Made by a program: the position numbers and the translations under genes. From NCBI GenBank assembly GCA_031287585.1, contig JAITST010000260.1, positions 1 through 14,365 of the forward strand: 14,365 nt of DNA. Reading direction: 5' to 3'. Within the stretch, counting starts at the first letter, position 1, and the number at the start of each line of letters is the position of its first letter. Positions 1 through 8,108 of this stretch are shown piece by piece. The notes beneath the pieces were generated by a model. That model did no database searches. It saw only the letters and a list, made by a program, of their open reading frames with translations, and was not told where the DNA came from. Source of the DNA: Planctomycetaceae bacterium (lineage in GTDB: Bacteria; Planctomycetota; Planctomycetia; Pirellulales; Thermoguttaceae).

Positions 1-851
1 TACAAGCCGCGAACTTTATCCGCGTAATCTTTGCCGCGAACGTAGTATAAAGTTTTCAGTGAACTGTCTGAACGTACTAAACCGGTCGGCGTTGCAATCC
101 AGATTTTGTTATCGCTTGCAACGATAACCTGATTGATTTGGTTTGTAGGCAAACCGTCGCCTTCCGGTACTAACGGAACCGGACTACAATTGTTTACACC
201 GAAACGTTCGGGAGCGGTTATGTTTTTAGAATGTTTATAGTTGCCGCCGCTGCGATTGAAAACCGCGATACCGTGACATTGTGTTCCAACGATTAACGTT
301 CCGTCTTTCTTGAACGCTAACGACGACGCTTGGTCTTCGAGCAAACCGTCCTCACGAGTAAAATGTTCCCACTCGTCGGCGTTGATTTTGTAACGTGTAA
401 TACCGGCGGAAGTCGCGATCCAAACGTCGCCGTCGGTCGGACAAGTCTGTATGTCGAAAATACGTTCGCCAATAGGACCATCAACAACATCATAATTTTT
501 CCAACGCTCACCATTGAAAACCGAAACACCAGAATTAAGATGTCCGACCCACAACCGACCGACTTTGTCGATAGCAAGAGCATAAGCGTTATCGTCGCCG
601 AGACCATCTTTACGTGTGAACTGTTTTGAGTTACCGGTACTGTCGTAATGATAAACTCCGTAATCTTCGGTACCAACAAACACACCGCCGTCACCATCGG
701 AAATCATCGTAGTTATAAACGATGCCTTAATGTTGAGACGAGCAACTTGTTCCGTCTGATTTTCGTCAGACATATCAGAGTTAGCATCCCGTTCCGCACA
801 AAGAAAAACGGAAACGATAGACAACGTTACAACTAATAAACGGTAAGCCAT
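1..851 (-). CDS. Exported beta-propeller protein (two-component-regulator-propeller repeats), 3' end outside window
   Basis: The frame is open from an ATG at 851 to the window edge, giving 283 codons with no stop, so the C-terminus is missing. The N-terminus (MAYRLLVVTLSIVSVFLCAE) is a signal peptide, so the protein is probably exported. From about residue 45 there are repeating units of roughly 40-45 residues with the pattern FTR-x-DGL-x-[ED][DE]-x-A-x-x-[LI]A followed by G-x-[LI]-[WI]-[VI][GA]-T, for example FTRKDGLGDDNAYALAID, then FTREDGLLEDQASSLAFK, then IWIATPTGLVRSD. This pattern is characteristic of the Reg_prop family, which forms the sensory beta-propeller of some hybrid histidine kinases and also occurs in standalone secreted proteins. 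Whether a transmembrane, kinase or other domain follows cannot be seen. AAGGGAA about nine bases before the ATG is a plausible weak ribosome site. The ligand is unknown. Confidence 0.85.
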   Translation of the reverse strand, partial: MAYRLLVVTLSIVSVFLCAERDANSDMSDENQTEQVARLNIKASFITTMISDGDGGVFVGTEDYGVYHYDSTGNSKQFTRKDGLGDDNAYALAIDKVGRLWVGHLNSGVSVFNGERWKNYDVVDGPIGERIFDIQTCPTDGDVWIATSAGITRYKINADEWEHFTREDGLLEDQASSLAFKKDGTLIVGTQCHGIAVFNRSGGNYKHSKNITAPERFGVNNCSPVPLVPEGDGLPTNQINQVIVASDNKIWIATPTGLVRSDSSLKTLYYVRGKDYADKVRGL

Positions 852-1104
852 AGTCAAATTCCCTTGGAGGTAAAGTTTATTGTCCAATAGAACAGCATAC
901 GATTGTAGTATGTTTTTTTTGATTGTAAAGCGGTTCAAAAATTTTTGATTACAAAACAATTGATTGTGGGCAAGAATGTAGAAACGCGTCTCTACATTTT
1001 TCAATCGTGTTCGGTATAGTAATTACATTACATTCCATTTAATCTATCCGGTGGTTACGGCGGTCAGTAAAACCTATACCTACACTCACACCACCAGTCC
1101 TATA
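852..1104. other. Intergenic region, AT-rich, no gene
   Basis: There is no credible ORF here. The half nearest the propeller gene is AT-rich, with a run of eight T at 913-920. GATTGT recurs at 901, 921 and 962. TACAAT, a possible minus-strand -10 hexamer, occurs twice, but neither copy has a well-placed -35 partner, so no promoter is called. The only clear structure is the hairpin at 975-998, listed separately. Confidence 0.5.
975..998. repeat. Perfect 8-bp inverted repeat (hairpin)
   Basis: AATGTAGA at 975-982 and TCTACATT at 991-998 are exact reverse complements around an 8-base loop containing ACGCGT. T's follow on the plus strand (997-1001), but no plus-strand gene lies upstream. On the minus strand, downstream of the DUF1080 gene, no U-tract follows. 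A terminator role is therefore uncertain, and a small dispersed palindromic repeat is equally possible. Confidence 0.5.
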
Positions 1105-1872
1105 TTACTTATTATCCGCCAATGGTCGAACCCAAATGTTACGGAATTTCACAGGCGAATGATGTTCTTGCAACAAGATATGTCCCTTTTCCCGTTTGAG
1201 CGGCTTCGGTAACGCGCGGTGTAGTGACGCTCCGATAATTTCGACGTTGTTTTGAACAAGCACACCATTGTAAAAGACGGTGACACGCGCCGGTTCTGTT
1301 TGCGTTCCGTCCTTGATTTTCGGGGCGGTGAAAACGATGTCGAAACTTTGCCATTCTCCCGGTTTACGAGCCGGGTTGACCAGCGGCGGATATTGACCAT
1401 AGACGGCTCCAGCATTACCGTCGGCGTAAATGTGACTGTCGCACGACTCAATAATCTGAATTTCAATACCCCCCAGCAAATAAACGCCGCTGTTTCCCCA
1501 CTCCATTCGGTCAACGGGCTTGGTTGGTGTCATCCATTCGAGATGAAGTTGGCAACTGCCAAATTCGTCTTTGGTTACAAGTTGACCGGTCTTAAAAATA
1601 TCAAACGCTCCATCTTCAATGGCGTTGAGATTTTTTCCCTTCCATTGGTTAAGGTGAGAACCGTCGAACAAAACAACTGCATCAGACGGCGGCTTCACTC
1701 CGATATCACCTTGCCCCGGAGCAACTTTCACCGGTTGCGGTCGGCTTTGGTCGTGAACCCGCCAAACCGAGTTCGGCAAAAACGGCGTATCCGTGTAACC
1801 CGGTACTGCTGGTTCATCGCTGAAAGCGGTTATTCCGCAAGCAATAAAAATAATAAGGAAAGAGTATTTCAT
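1105..1872 (-). CDS. Secreted DUF1080 / 3-keto-disaccharide hydrolase domain protein
   Basis: This is a 255-residue protein. Residues 1-18 (MKYSFLIIFIACGITAFS) form a signal peptide, so it is probably periplasmic or secreted. Residues 65-251 match the DUF1080 (PF06439) concanavalin-like fold. The usual landmarks are present: VVLFDG near 66-71, WGNSGVYLLGGIEIQI at about 125-140, ADGNAGAVYGQYPP at 150-163, KPGEWQSFDIVF at 170-181, VTVFYNGVLVQNNVE at 197-211, and FRNIWVRPL near the end. Some members of the family hydrolyse 3-keto-disaccharides, and many planctomycete paralogs have no assigned substrate. Catalysis here is known only from the family. The length is typical of a single-domain member. 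It lies 77 bp downstream of pyruvate kinase on the same strand and may be cotranscribed with it. No Shine-Dalgarno sequence precedes the ATG. Confidence 0.9.
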   Translation of the reverse strand: MKYSFLIIFIACGITAFSDEPAVPGYTDTPFLPNSVWRVHDQSRPQPVKVAPGQGDIGVKPPSDAVVLFDGSHLNQWKGKNLNAIEDGAFDIFKTGQLVTKDEFGSCQLHLEWMTPTKPVDRMEWGNSGVYLLGGIEIQIIESCDSHIYADGNAGAVYGQYPPLVNPARKPGEWQSFDIVFTAPKIKDGTQTEPARVTVFYNGVLVQNNVEIIGASLHRALPKPLKREKGHILLQEHHSPVKFRNIWVRPLADNK

Positions 1873-1949
1873 AGTTTTAATGTTTGTAAGTTGTGTAATC
1901 CCTCAACATTGTAAAAAAGTTCACGTAAGCAGTCACATATTCTTGTGTC

Positions 1950-3458
1950 TTACATAATCTCGTCGATGTACAACAATCGTCTATTCCCCACGCCTGACGA
2001 TGGATTTGCTACCAACACTATTCTGTCGCCGATTTCTAGAAATCCTTCATTCTTTGCCTGTGAGATTACCTCGTCCAACATATTACGCGGTGCTTCTGCA
2101 TTGATTTTTGTTGGTATAACTCCCCAGTACAACGCCATCCGTTGTAACGCGAAATCGTTTGTCGAGCAACCAATCGTCATCGCGAAGTGACGTATCTTCG
2201 ACAACCGCAAAGCAGTCCTGCCCGATGCCGTCGATATGATAATCATCTTCGCCCCCGAAATCTCCGCCAAGTACGATGCCGATTCTACCGTCACATCCGG
2301 CACCGAATTTTTCTCACCAGTTGCACGCTGGTTCAACAACACTTTCGAACGGCGTTCCATTTCACTAATCGCACGCACCTTTATCAGTTCCTCCGTTTCG
2401 AGAGCGATTCTGTGCATCATTTGAACCGCCTGAATCGGATACTGTCCGACTGCCGTTTCACCCGACAACATACACGCATCCGTTCCGTCCAGAATCGCGT
2501 TTGCAACGTCCGTTGCTTCCGCGCGTGTCGGCAATGTTGACGTGTGCATACTTTCTAACATTTGCGTCGCTGTAATTACCGGTTTGTTTTTCTGGTGACA
2601 CATCTCAATGATTCTCTTTTGCACGATTGCGATTTGCGCGATGTCCGTTTCGACACCTAAGTCACCGCGCGCGACCATTATTCCATCTGCCACATCAATA
2701 ATTTCTTCGAGCCGTTCGAGTGCTTCGGGCTTTTCGATTTTCGCGATAATATGCGGGACGTGGTTGCCTCTACCGGCTTCCTCACGGATGATAGCACGCA
2801 ACTCGCGTATGTCGTCCGGCGAACGAACGAAACTCAAACCGAGAAAATCAACACCCGCTTTCGTCGCCCATTTCGCGTTTATAATGTCAATGTCCTGCAA
2901 CGTTCTGATGCTCAAACGAACCCCCGGCAAGTTTACTCCCTGACGGCTGCGGACTGTTCCCGGCTGCGTAATTTTACACGTTACCGAGTTCGCGTCCTTC
3001 GCAACAACCACGCAAATTACCGAACCGTCCGCGAGCATAATTTTGTTGCCAAGTTCGAGGTCGTCAATCAACGGTTCGTATGTTGTGGTGAACGTATCCG
3101 GCTCGCCGGTCTGTGTACCGCGAACGAAACGGATAGGTTTTTCCGAAGTACAGGTATAACTGCCGCCGTTTGGAATTTCGCCAAGCCGCATTTTCGGACC
3201 CGCGAGGTCAGCAAGCACGCCGACTGGAATACCGAGTTCACGGCTGATTTTGCGGATGCGGTCGAGACGTTCCTGACTTACATCAGTTTTACCATGAGCC
3301 ATATTCAGACGGAAAACATCAACACCCGCTTTGATGATGTCAGCAAGTTTTTCTTCCGGGTCGCTCGCGGGACCGAGTGTCGCTACAATCTTAGTACGGC
3401 TCGGACGGTTATGAATATGTTGTTGAGAAGACGTTTGAACTGGATGTTGTGTATTCAT
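1950..3458 (-). CDS. pyk: Pyruvate kinase
   Basis: This enzyme converts phosphoenolpyruvate and ADP to pyruvate and ATP, the last step of glycolysis, in the cytoplasm. The 502-residue protein has the full family layout. The N-terminal barrel strand is RTKIVATLGPASD (21-33), followed by FRLNMAHG (49-56) and DLAGPKMR (84-91). The B domain is inserted near 92-190. The signature HIIAKIEKPEAL (236-247) holds catalytic Lys240 and metal ligand Glu242. Asp266 lies in ARGDLGVE, and TATQMLESM and DACMLSGETAVGQYP follow. The C-terminal allosteric-type domain covers about 388-502. The sequence LAGPKMR carries Lys where K+-dependent enzymes carry Glu, which suggests K+-independent activity like E. coli PykA. 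The ATG at 3458 is chosen over an in-frame TTG at 3512, which would add 18 poorly conserved-looking residues and lies almost at the predicted transcription start. Neither start has a clear ribosome site. Confidence 0.97.
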   Translation of the reverse strand: MNTQHPVQTSSQQHIHNRPSRTKIVATLGPASDPEEKLADIIKAGVDVFRLNMAHGKTDVSQERLDRIRKISRELGIPVGVLADLAGPKMRLGEIPNGGSYTCTSEKPIRFVRGTQTGEPDTFTTTYEPLIDDLELGNKIMLADGSVICVVVAKDANSVTCKITQPGTVRSRQGVNLPGVRLSIRTLQDIDIINAKWATKAGVDFLGLSFVRSPDDIRELRAIIREEAGRGNHVPHIIAKIEKPEALERLEEIIDVADGIMVARGDLGVETDIAQIAIVQKRIIEMCHQKNKPVITATQMLESMHTSTLPTRAEATDVANAILDGTDACMLSGETAVGQYPIQAVQMMHRIALETEELIKVRAISEMERRSKVLLNQRATGEKNSVPDVTVESASYLAEISGAKMIIISTASGRTALRLSKIRHFAMTIGCSTNDFALQRMALYWGVIPTKINAEAPRNMLDEVISQAKNEGFLEIGDRIVLVANPSSGVGNRRLLYIDEIM

Positions 3459-3524
3459 TTGTTTGTTTTGTATCTGGTGAGTGAAAAGTGTCGAGCGTGA
3501 CAATACGCCCAAACGACGAGAGAT

Positions 3525-3553
3525 ATTCTAACAGATGAAAACAACGCGGGCAA
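3525..3553 (-). promoter_or_regulatory. Candidate promoter for pyk
   Basis: On the minus strand, TTGCCC (3553-3548) is followed after 17 bp by TAGAAT (3530-3525). This matches four of six bases of the sigma70 -35 consensus and five of six of the -10, at ideal spacing. Transcription would begin near 3518, about 60 bases before the chosen ATG. The -35 overlaps the terminator hairpin of the preceding gene, so part of the match may be coincidental. Confidence 0.25.
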
Positions 3554-3563
3554 GATGCCCGCG
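3537..3563 (-). terminator. Rho-independent terminator after the SHD1-WD40 gene
   Basis: Read on the minus strand just past the stop codon at 3580, CGCGGGCA (3563-3556), loop TCT and TGCCCGCG (3552-3545) form a perfect 8-bp GC-rich stem. It is followed by the T-rich run TTGTTTTC (3544-3537). Position, strand and U-tract all fit intrinsic termination between the WD40 gene and pyk. Confidence 0.7.
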
Positions 3564-3579
3564 ATTCCGGCGTTACTTT

Positions 3580-6024
3580 TCAAATCGCCTCAATCCGTAC
3601 TACTCCATCTTCCGACCCTAGTATCACGTTTTTTGATTCTTTGTCAAACGATACCGCTATTACCGGTGCTGTGAAATCTGTGTAGGTTTTTATTTTTGCT
3701 CCTGTTTCCGCGTTCCAGAGGATTGCGGTTTTGTCCAGCGAGCCGGTCAACACCAGTGTCGCGGTTCTGTTTATCGCCACTGACATTATTCTTTCGTTGT
3801 GTGCCAGTTCTGCCTGCGGTTTTTGGTCGCTTGATAGTTTCCAAACATTCGCTACATTCGACTTTGTTTTTGATGTCGAGATTAGAAACTTGCCGCTGTT
3901 GTCCGTTGCTACGCAGAACGGGTCATACGTCATATTTTTGAACTCGCGTCCTTCTTTACCCGTCTTCACCGTACGTTGGAAGAACGTGCCGGGCTTGGTT
4001 TCCAACGATTGTTCTTGTGTATCTTTGTCGGTTTTCAACGTCTCTGTTCTACCGCTGGACGCTAGCAGCGAACCATTGTTCAGCAACAGATACTCTTGTC
4101 CCGCGTTATCCCACTTATCCCTGTTGACTTCTTTGCCCGTCTGCGAGTTCCAGAATACTACTTCGGTCTGGCTGCGCTGTTTCGCGATTGATGTTGTTAT
4201 CAGTTGGCGACCATCGTCACTCATTGCCCACGAACCGGCTTCGTCGATTTGTGACAACTGTTTTCCCGAATTGGTGTCCCAAAGAACTACCGTGTAAGAC
4301 GGCAGTACAACAGTATTCGCACTGCCTGTCGTCTTAATCGGGTTACGCGATACCGACACCAATCGACTGCAATCGTTTGTCATACCCAGCCAGATGATTT
4401 GTCCGGGGTGACTTTCCAACGTCCGCAAAAGATTACCGGTCGCGGTTTCGTAAATCGCGATTACTCCGTTGACCATACCGCCGGAGAATACCGTCAGTTT
4501 ACCGTCCGCGAAAAACCTCATCGGGAACACGCCGTAATTGTGACCCGGAAATTTTTTCGGTTGGTCTTCGGCGGTTCGTGATGACCAGCACAGCGACGAT
4601 TCATCGAACGAGCCGGTCAGCAATTCGTAACGCGAACCGTTGAACGCGACACGATTGATTCCGCTTTCGAGTTTGTCTATGTAGCGTAGGATTTTCATTT
4701 CGCGGATGTCTGCGTAGGTTGTATTTCCGATTTTCGATGTTACCAAAATTTGGTTACCATCACTGCTGAACGCGACACTGCTAAAAATTCCCTGCGGCGG
4801 GATTCCACCCATATCCGGTGTCAACAAAACCAACTTTGATTTTTCACCGAGTATCGGATTTTTCCGTTCGTTCTGACCGCTGCCGCTATTTGCGTTTGGC
4901 GGTTGAACAAACGTATCCCACAAGATAACCGTTCCAACAGACGCGGTGACACCGACCGCACCCGTCTTGTCGAACGCGACCAGACTAACAGGACCGCTTC
5001 CACTATTGGACAACTCTTTCGCGGAACGACCGGTTTTCGTGTCCCACAGGCGAGCGGTGCCGTCTTGCGAACCAGTCATCAAACGTGTCGCCGACGGATG
5101 AAACGCGACCGCGATTACACGCTCCTCGTGTCCTTCGAGCGTTAGCGGTTCGGCGGACGGTTCGGCGATATTCCAGATTTTTACAGTCTTGTCGTCGCTG
5201 CCGGACGCGAGCATCGTGTCGTCGGGACTGAACGCGAGAGCGGAAACGTTGCGGGTATGACCTTTGAACTGACAGATTTCTTTGTCGTCAATCGTTCGGC
5301 GCAGCGAGATTTCCGACGCACCGATGGGCGTTGCGTAGCGGTCGGCGTTTGATGTGAACGCGAATATCTCGGCACTGTTCGGACGACCTACGAACTCGGA
5401 GATGATGTAACCGGTATCAACTTCTTGTAGTGCCGCGCTGTTATCGTGCCGCCACGTCAGACGTAATGAGCCGTCTTCGGAGTAACATATCGCGCGTATC
5501 GGTGTGAATTGTCCGCGAAGTTGGTGAGTCGCGGCGGCGAGTTCGCTGGCGTTGACTGTTTTGAGTAAGTTCGTTGCCACTGGTCCGACTTGGATCAGTG
5601 CCGGATTGTAACGCTCACGGATATAACGTCTGTCCGCCGAACTCAACTTGTCAATTGCGACGTTTACTGGCTTGCCTTCATTGGTTGTTAACGTTACATC
5701 GTTATTCGTGAGTTTGGTGAGCGTCGCCTGAATTTTGTTACCTTTGACATCCTTCCACGTGCGTTCCTGCTCGCCGGAGACATCTTGGGCAAATGCCGTG
5801 CAACAGAAAAATAATGCTATGAAAATTACTGTGAGTAGGTACTTACAACGAACGGCAGCGGAACGGTAATCATAACAGGCGGTGACGGAGCGGTACTCCG
5901 CGCAGTTACGCAGTATTGATATCGCACAGCGTAACTCCGTCGGAGTACCGACTACGTTACCGCCTGTTGTGAATGTTGAATCAACGTACAATTTTTTTCG
6001 TAACAACATTTTTTTGTTCTCCAT
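3580..6024 (-). CDS. SHD1 domain - WD40 repeat beta-propeller protein, membrane-anchored or exported
   Basis: The frame encodes 814 residues. Residues 61-80 (KYLLTVIFIALFFCCTAFAQ) form a hydrophobic export or anchor segment. An SHD1-type domain follows at about 88-137 (TWKDVKGNKIQATLTKL ... DRRYIRER). In planctomycetes this domain often lies at the mature N-terminus of exported proteins. The rest is WD40-type propeller repeats, clearest at 255-286 (GHTRNVSALAFSPDD ... DKTVKIWN), at 298-328 (GHEERVIAVAFHP ... DGTARLWD) and near the C-terminus (SLDKTAILWNAETG). It probably acts as a protein-interaction scaffold outside the cytoplasm; partners are unknown. The start is problematic. The ATG at 6024 lies 44 bp inside the upstream dehydrogenase gene, and residues 16-54 are encoded by a fold-back repeat. 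No in-frame ATG, GTG or TTG lies between that repeat and the hydrophobic segment. Confidence 0.88.
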   Translation of the reverse strand: MENKKMLLRKKLYVDSTFTTGGNVVGTPTELRCAISILRNCAEYRSVTACYDYRSAAVRCKYLLTVIFIALFFCCTAFAQDVSGEQERTWKDVKGNKIQATLTKLTNNDVTLTTNEGKPVNVAIDKLSSADRRYIRERYNPALIQVGPVATNLLKTVNASELAAATHQLRGQFTPIRAICYSEDGSLRLTWRHDNSAALQEVDTGYIISEFVGRPNSAEIFAFTSNADRYATPIGASEISLRRTIDDKEICQFKGHTRNVSALAFSPDDTMLASGSDDKTVKIWNIAEPSAEPLTLEGHEERVIAVAFHPSATRLMTGSQDGTARLWDTKTGRSAKELSNSGSGPVSLVAFDKTGAVGVTASVGTVILWDTFVQPPNANSGSGQNERKNPILGEKSKLVLLTPDMGGIPPQGIFSSVAFSSDGNQILVTSKIGNTTYADIREMKILRYIDKLESGINRVAFNGSRYELLTGSFDESSLCWSSRTAEDQPKKFPGHNYGVFPMRFFADGKLTVFSGGMVNGVIAIYETATGNLLRTLESHPGQIIWLGMTNDCSRLVSVSRNPIKTTGSANTVVLPSYTVVLWDTNSGKQLSQIDEAGSWAMSDDGRQLITTSIAKQRSQTEVVFWNSQTGKEVNRDKWDNAGQEYLLLNNGSLLASSGRTETLKTDKDTQEQSLETKPGTFFQRTVKTGKEGREFKNMTYDPFCVATDNSGKFLISTSKTKSNVANVWKLSSDQKPQAELAHNERIMSVAINRTATLVLTGSLDKTAILWNAETGAKIKTYTDFTAPVIAVSFDKESKNVILGSEDGVVRIEAI
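5864..5978. repeat. Large imperfect fold-back (inverted) repeat inside the 5' end of the WD40 gene
   Basis: The left arm at 5874-5911 and the right arm at 5929-5968 are near reverse complements around a 17-base loop. Shared blocks are AACAGGCGGT, CGGTACTCCG and AGTTACGC. On RNA the stem could extend outward to 5864 and 5978 using some G-U pairs. There is no ORF of its own and no transposase. It looks like a small non-autonomous repeat that has inserted at the junction of the dehydrogenase and WD40 genes. It stays open in the WD40 frame and supplies about 39 codons. Confidence 0.8.
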
Positions 6025-6955
6025 TCAGGAAAGCAGCGAGATTATCAACGGCAACTTGCAGCAATCGCTGTCTTGCTGCGAGCGTTCCCCACGCGATATG
6101 CGGGGTGATGAAACAATTTTTCAAACCGATTAACGGGCAGTCGTGTTGCGGCGGCTCCGATGCTAGCACGTCCAAACCCGCGCCAGCGATTTTACCCGAT
6201 GTCAGAGCGTTTGCCAAGTCGGGTTCGTTGACCAACATTCCGCGCGCTGTGTTTATCAGCAGCGACGTTGGTTTCATTTTTGCTAAACGCCCGGCGTTGA
6301 TGAGTTCGCGGTTTTCGTCTGTTAGCGGACAGTGCAGTGAAACGATGTCGCTGGTTGTGAGCAACGTTTCGAGTGTGACGGCGCGAACATTCGGCAACGG
6401 CTCGCTGCCAACCGCAAGACGCGGCGTGTAGGCGATGACATTCATACCGAACGCTTCTGCAATCGCCGCGACCTTCCTCGCGATTGCGCCGAATCCAACA
6501 AGTCCGAGTGTCAGACCTGCCAACTCGGTGAGCGGTGTGAGCCAGTAGCAAAACATATCGTTGCGGCACCAGTCGCCGTCACGGACAGAGTTTGTATGAA
6601 CCGCGACGCTGAACGTGAGGTTTAAGATGTGAGCGAAGGTAAGTTGTGCGACGGAGTCAGAACTGTAACCCGGCACGTTAGTAACAGTAACACCACAACG
6701 CTCAGCGGCGGCGATGTCAACATTGTTGTAACCGGTAGCGAGGATGCCGATGTAGCGCAGACACGGAAGTTGTGAGAAAAGGTCGGCGTTGAAACAGACT
6801 TTATTGGTAATGAGAACCTCCGCTTCAGCAGCGCGCAGGACAACATCGTCTTGGAGCGTTTGAGCATAAACAGTTAAGTCGCCGAAGTTACGCAGAGCGT
6901 CCCAAGTGAGGTCGCCCGGATTGGACGCTTTGCCGTCAAGGATTACGATGTGCAT
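5981..6955 (-). CDS. D-isomer-specific 2-hydroxyacid dehydrogenase (glycerate dehydrogenase / hydroxypyruvate reductase-like)
   Basis: This is a 324-residue NAD(P)-dependent oxidoreductase of the D-2-hydroxyacid dehydrogenase family, cytoplasmic and of normal length. The N-terminal catalytic half contains ILATGYNNVDIAAAERCGV (71-89) and NVPGYSSDSVAQ. The nucleotide-binding fold starts with TLGLVGFGAIARKVA (about 149-163), where Ala replaces the last glycine of GxGxxG. The catalytic residues are visible as Arg238 in INTARG, Glu267 in ASEPP and His286 in TPHIAW. The overall pattern, including LAGLTLGLVGFGAIA and the TPHIAWG ending, is closest to glycerate dehydrogenase / hydroxypyruvate reductase, but substrate cannot be settled by eye. 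It lies 36 bp after the PilV-like gene with no visible terminator, so it may be read from the same transcript. Its last 44 bp overlap the WD40 ORF in another frame. There is no clear Shine-Dalgarno sequence. Confidence 0.93.
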   Translation of the reverse strand: MHIVILDGKASNPGDLTWDALRNFGDLTVYAQTLQDDVVLRAAEAEVLITNKVCFNADLFSQLPCLRYIGILATGYNNVDIAAAERCGVTVTNVPGYSSDSVAQLTFAHILNLTFSVAVHTNSVRDGDWCRNDMFCYWLTPLTELAGLTLGLVGFGAIARKVAAIAEAFGMNVIAYTPRLAVGSEPLPNVRAVTLETLLTTSDIVSLHCPLTDENRELINAGRLAKMKPTSLLINTARGMLVNEPDLANALTSGKIAGAGLDVLASEPPQHDCPLIGLKNCFITPHIAWGTLAARQRLLQVAVDNLAAFLNGEQKNVVTKKIVR

Positions 6956-6991
6956 TTGTGTTAAAACATCCCAGTTACCAAACAGGTCAAA

Positions 6992-8050
6992 TTAGTTAGC
7001 AAGCCCCGGGATTGTATCCCTATCGCTCACAAATATCAACCCGCGAATTAGAACCACGCGATACTCAAGAATGCCAGTGTCATCTAATGCTCTTTCACCT
7101 GTTATCATAAATTGGTTTTCATTTCGATAGATGATTTTATACCAGTGCGGTAAATAACGCGCGCTAGCATCGCTGGTTCTTCTTGAAATCAACAACATAT
7201 AACGTGTATCAGATGTATCAAATTCGTCAGGCAAACCCGTCAACGTAATCATCCCACCTGTACTTGTTGGAGTTATTGAAGTAGTATCAACGGCAAAATT
7301 TCCTTCACATAACGTATCACCCGGAGAACGGTTGTAACAAACAGCAACTCTGGTTTCTACGTTAGTTGTAGTTCCGATTTTACTAGCAAAAATATGATTT
7401 GGTTCATCTGCCACATCGTAATTGGCGGGGTCCGTATAAATTGGGTCTTTTGATGGTTGGATATTCACAACAAAAAACCACGAATACTTTCCAGCACTCG
7501 GCGGCGTGATTGTTCCGCTGGTTGTTTCTTTTGTAAAGAAATCACTGCCGCCGTCAGGAACTTTATTGAAATCCACATCTTCCTGCCATAAGAAAATGTT
7601 TTGAGATTGTTCTTTTGTTAGTGGTGGAGTAAATGTTGCGTGAAGTGCAAAAGCCAGCGTGCTATGAGGCGGAGGATCAGTATTATCAAATGGACTCGGA
7701 GTAGCATTATTAAGTCTAGTTTCAAAAAGAGGGTCAACAATAATTGGCATCTCGCAATGTACGACTGCTGGCGTTCCAGTAATAAAATTCCCAACACTCA
7801 TACTCATCGGAGTTGGATTCAGAATATCAAACAATTTAGGCGTATTCCACTCACGAATACTAATTTCCTGTTCAATTCCGCGTAAACAGTTTCCGCCGTG
7901 GTTTGCGATTCCTGCGCGTTCTACCTGATACATACCATACGGCACTACCGACAGTACGCCCAGCAGTCCGAACGACAGCACAAATATCGCCGCTAACACT
8001 TCCATTAACGAAAGTCCGGCACGATTGGGGGTTGTTGTTTTGTTTTTCAT
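6992..8050 (-). CDS. PilV/GspI-like pseudopilin with long C-terminal domain
   Basis: This 352-residue protein begins with a type III (prepilin) signal. After the basic leader MKNKTTTPNRAG, cleavage is expected between Gly12 and Leu13. The mature protein starts LSLMEVLAAIFVLSFGLLGV, with the conserved +5 Glu at Glu17 and a long hydrophobic helix. LSLMEVLAAI and the GLLG(V)LSVVP segment are typical of PilV and GspI minor pilins. The remaining 300 or so residues are beta-rich, with no recognised domain. It is probably a minor pseudopilin processed by a PilD-type peptidase and assembled into a type II secretion or type IV pilus-like fibre. It lies 58 bp after a small unknown gene. There is no Shine-Dalgarno sequence; a run of C precedes the ATG instead. 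Confidence 0.88.
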   Translation of the reverse strand: MKNKTTTPNRAGLSLMEVLAAIFVLSFGLLGVLSVVPYGMYQVERAGIANHGGNCLRGIEQEISIREWNTPKLFDILNPTPMSMSVGNFITGTPAVVHCEMPIIVDPLFETRLNNATPSPFDNTDPPPHSTLAFALHATFTPPLTKEQSQNIFLWQEDVDFNKVPDGGSDFFTKETTSGTITPPSAGKYSWFFVVNIQPSKDPIYTDPANYDVADEPNHIFASKIGTTTNVETRVAVCYNRSPGDTLCEGNFAVDTTSITPTSTGGMITLTGLPDEFDTSDTRYMLLISRRTSDASARYLPHWYKIIYRNENQFMITGERALDDTGILEYRVVLIRGLIFVSDRDTIPGLAN

Positions 8051-8108
8051 ATTTTTATTTGGGGGGTTATGAGATGAATTTGTTACGATATGGGTTATCA
8101 GTAATTAT

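Noticed and set aside
1252..1914. 220-residue plus-strand ORF
   Set aside because: It is antisense to the DUF1080 gene, whose family motifs are unambiguous; the antisense translation has none.
2751..3500. 249-residue plus-strand ORF
   Set aside because: It lies entirely opposite the conserved pyruvate kinase coding sequence and shows no recognisable protein features.
3459..3512. TTG-initiated extension of pyruvate kinase by 18 residues
   Set aside because: The extension does not resemble the family N-terminus, has no ribosome site, and begins almost at the predicted transcription start. The ATG at 3458 gives a 502-residue enzyme that already includes the complete fold.
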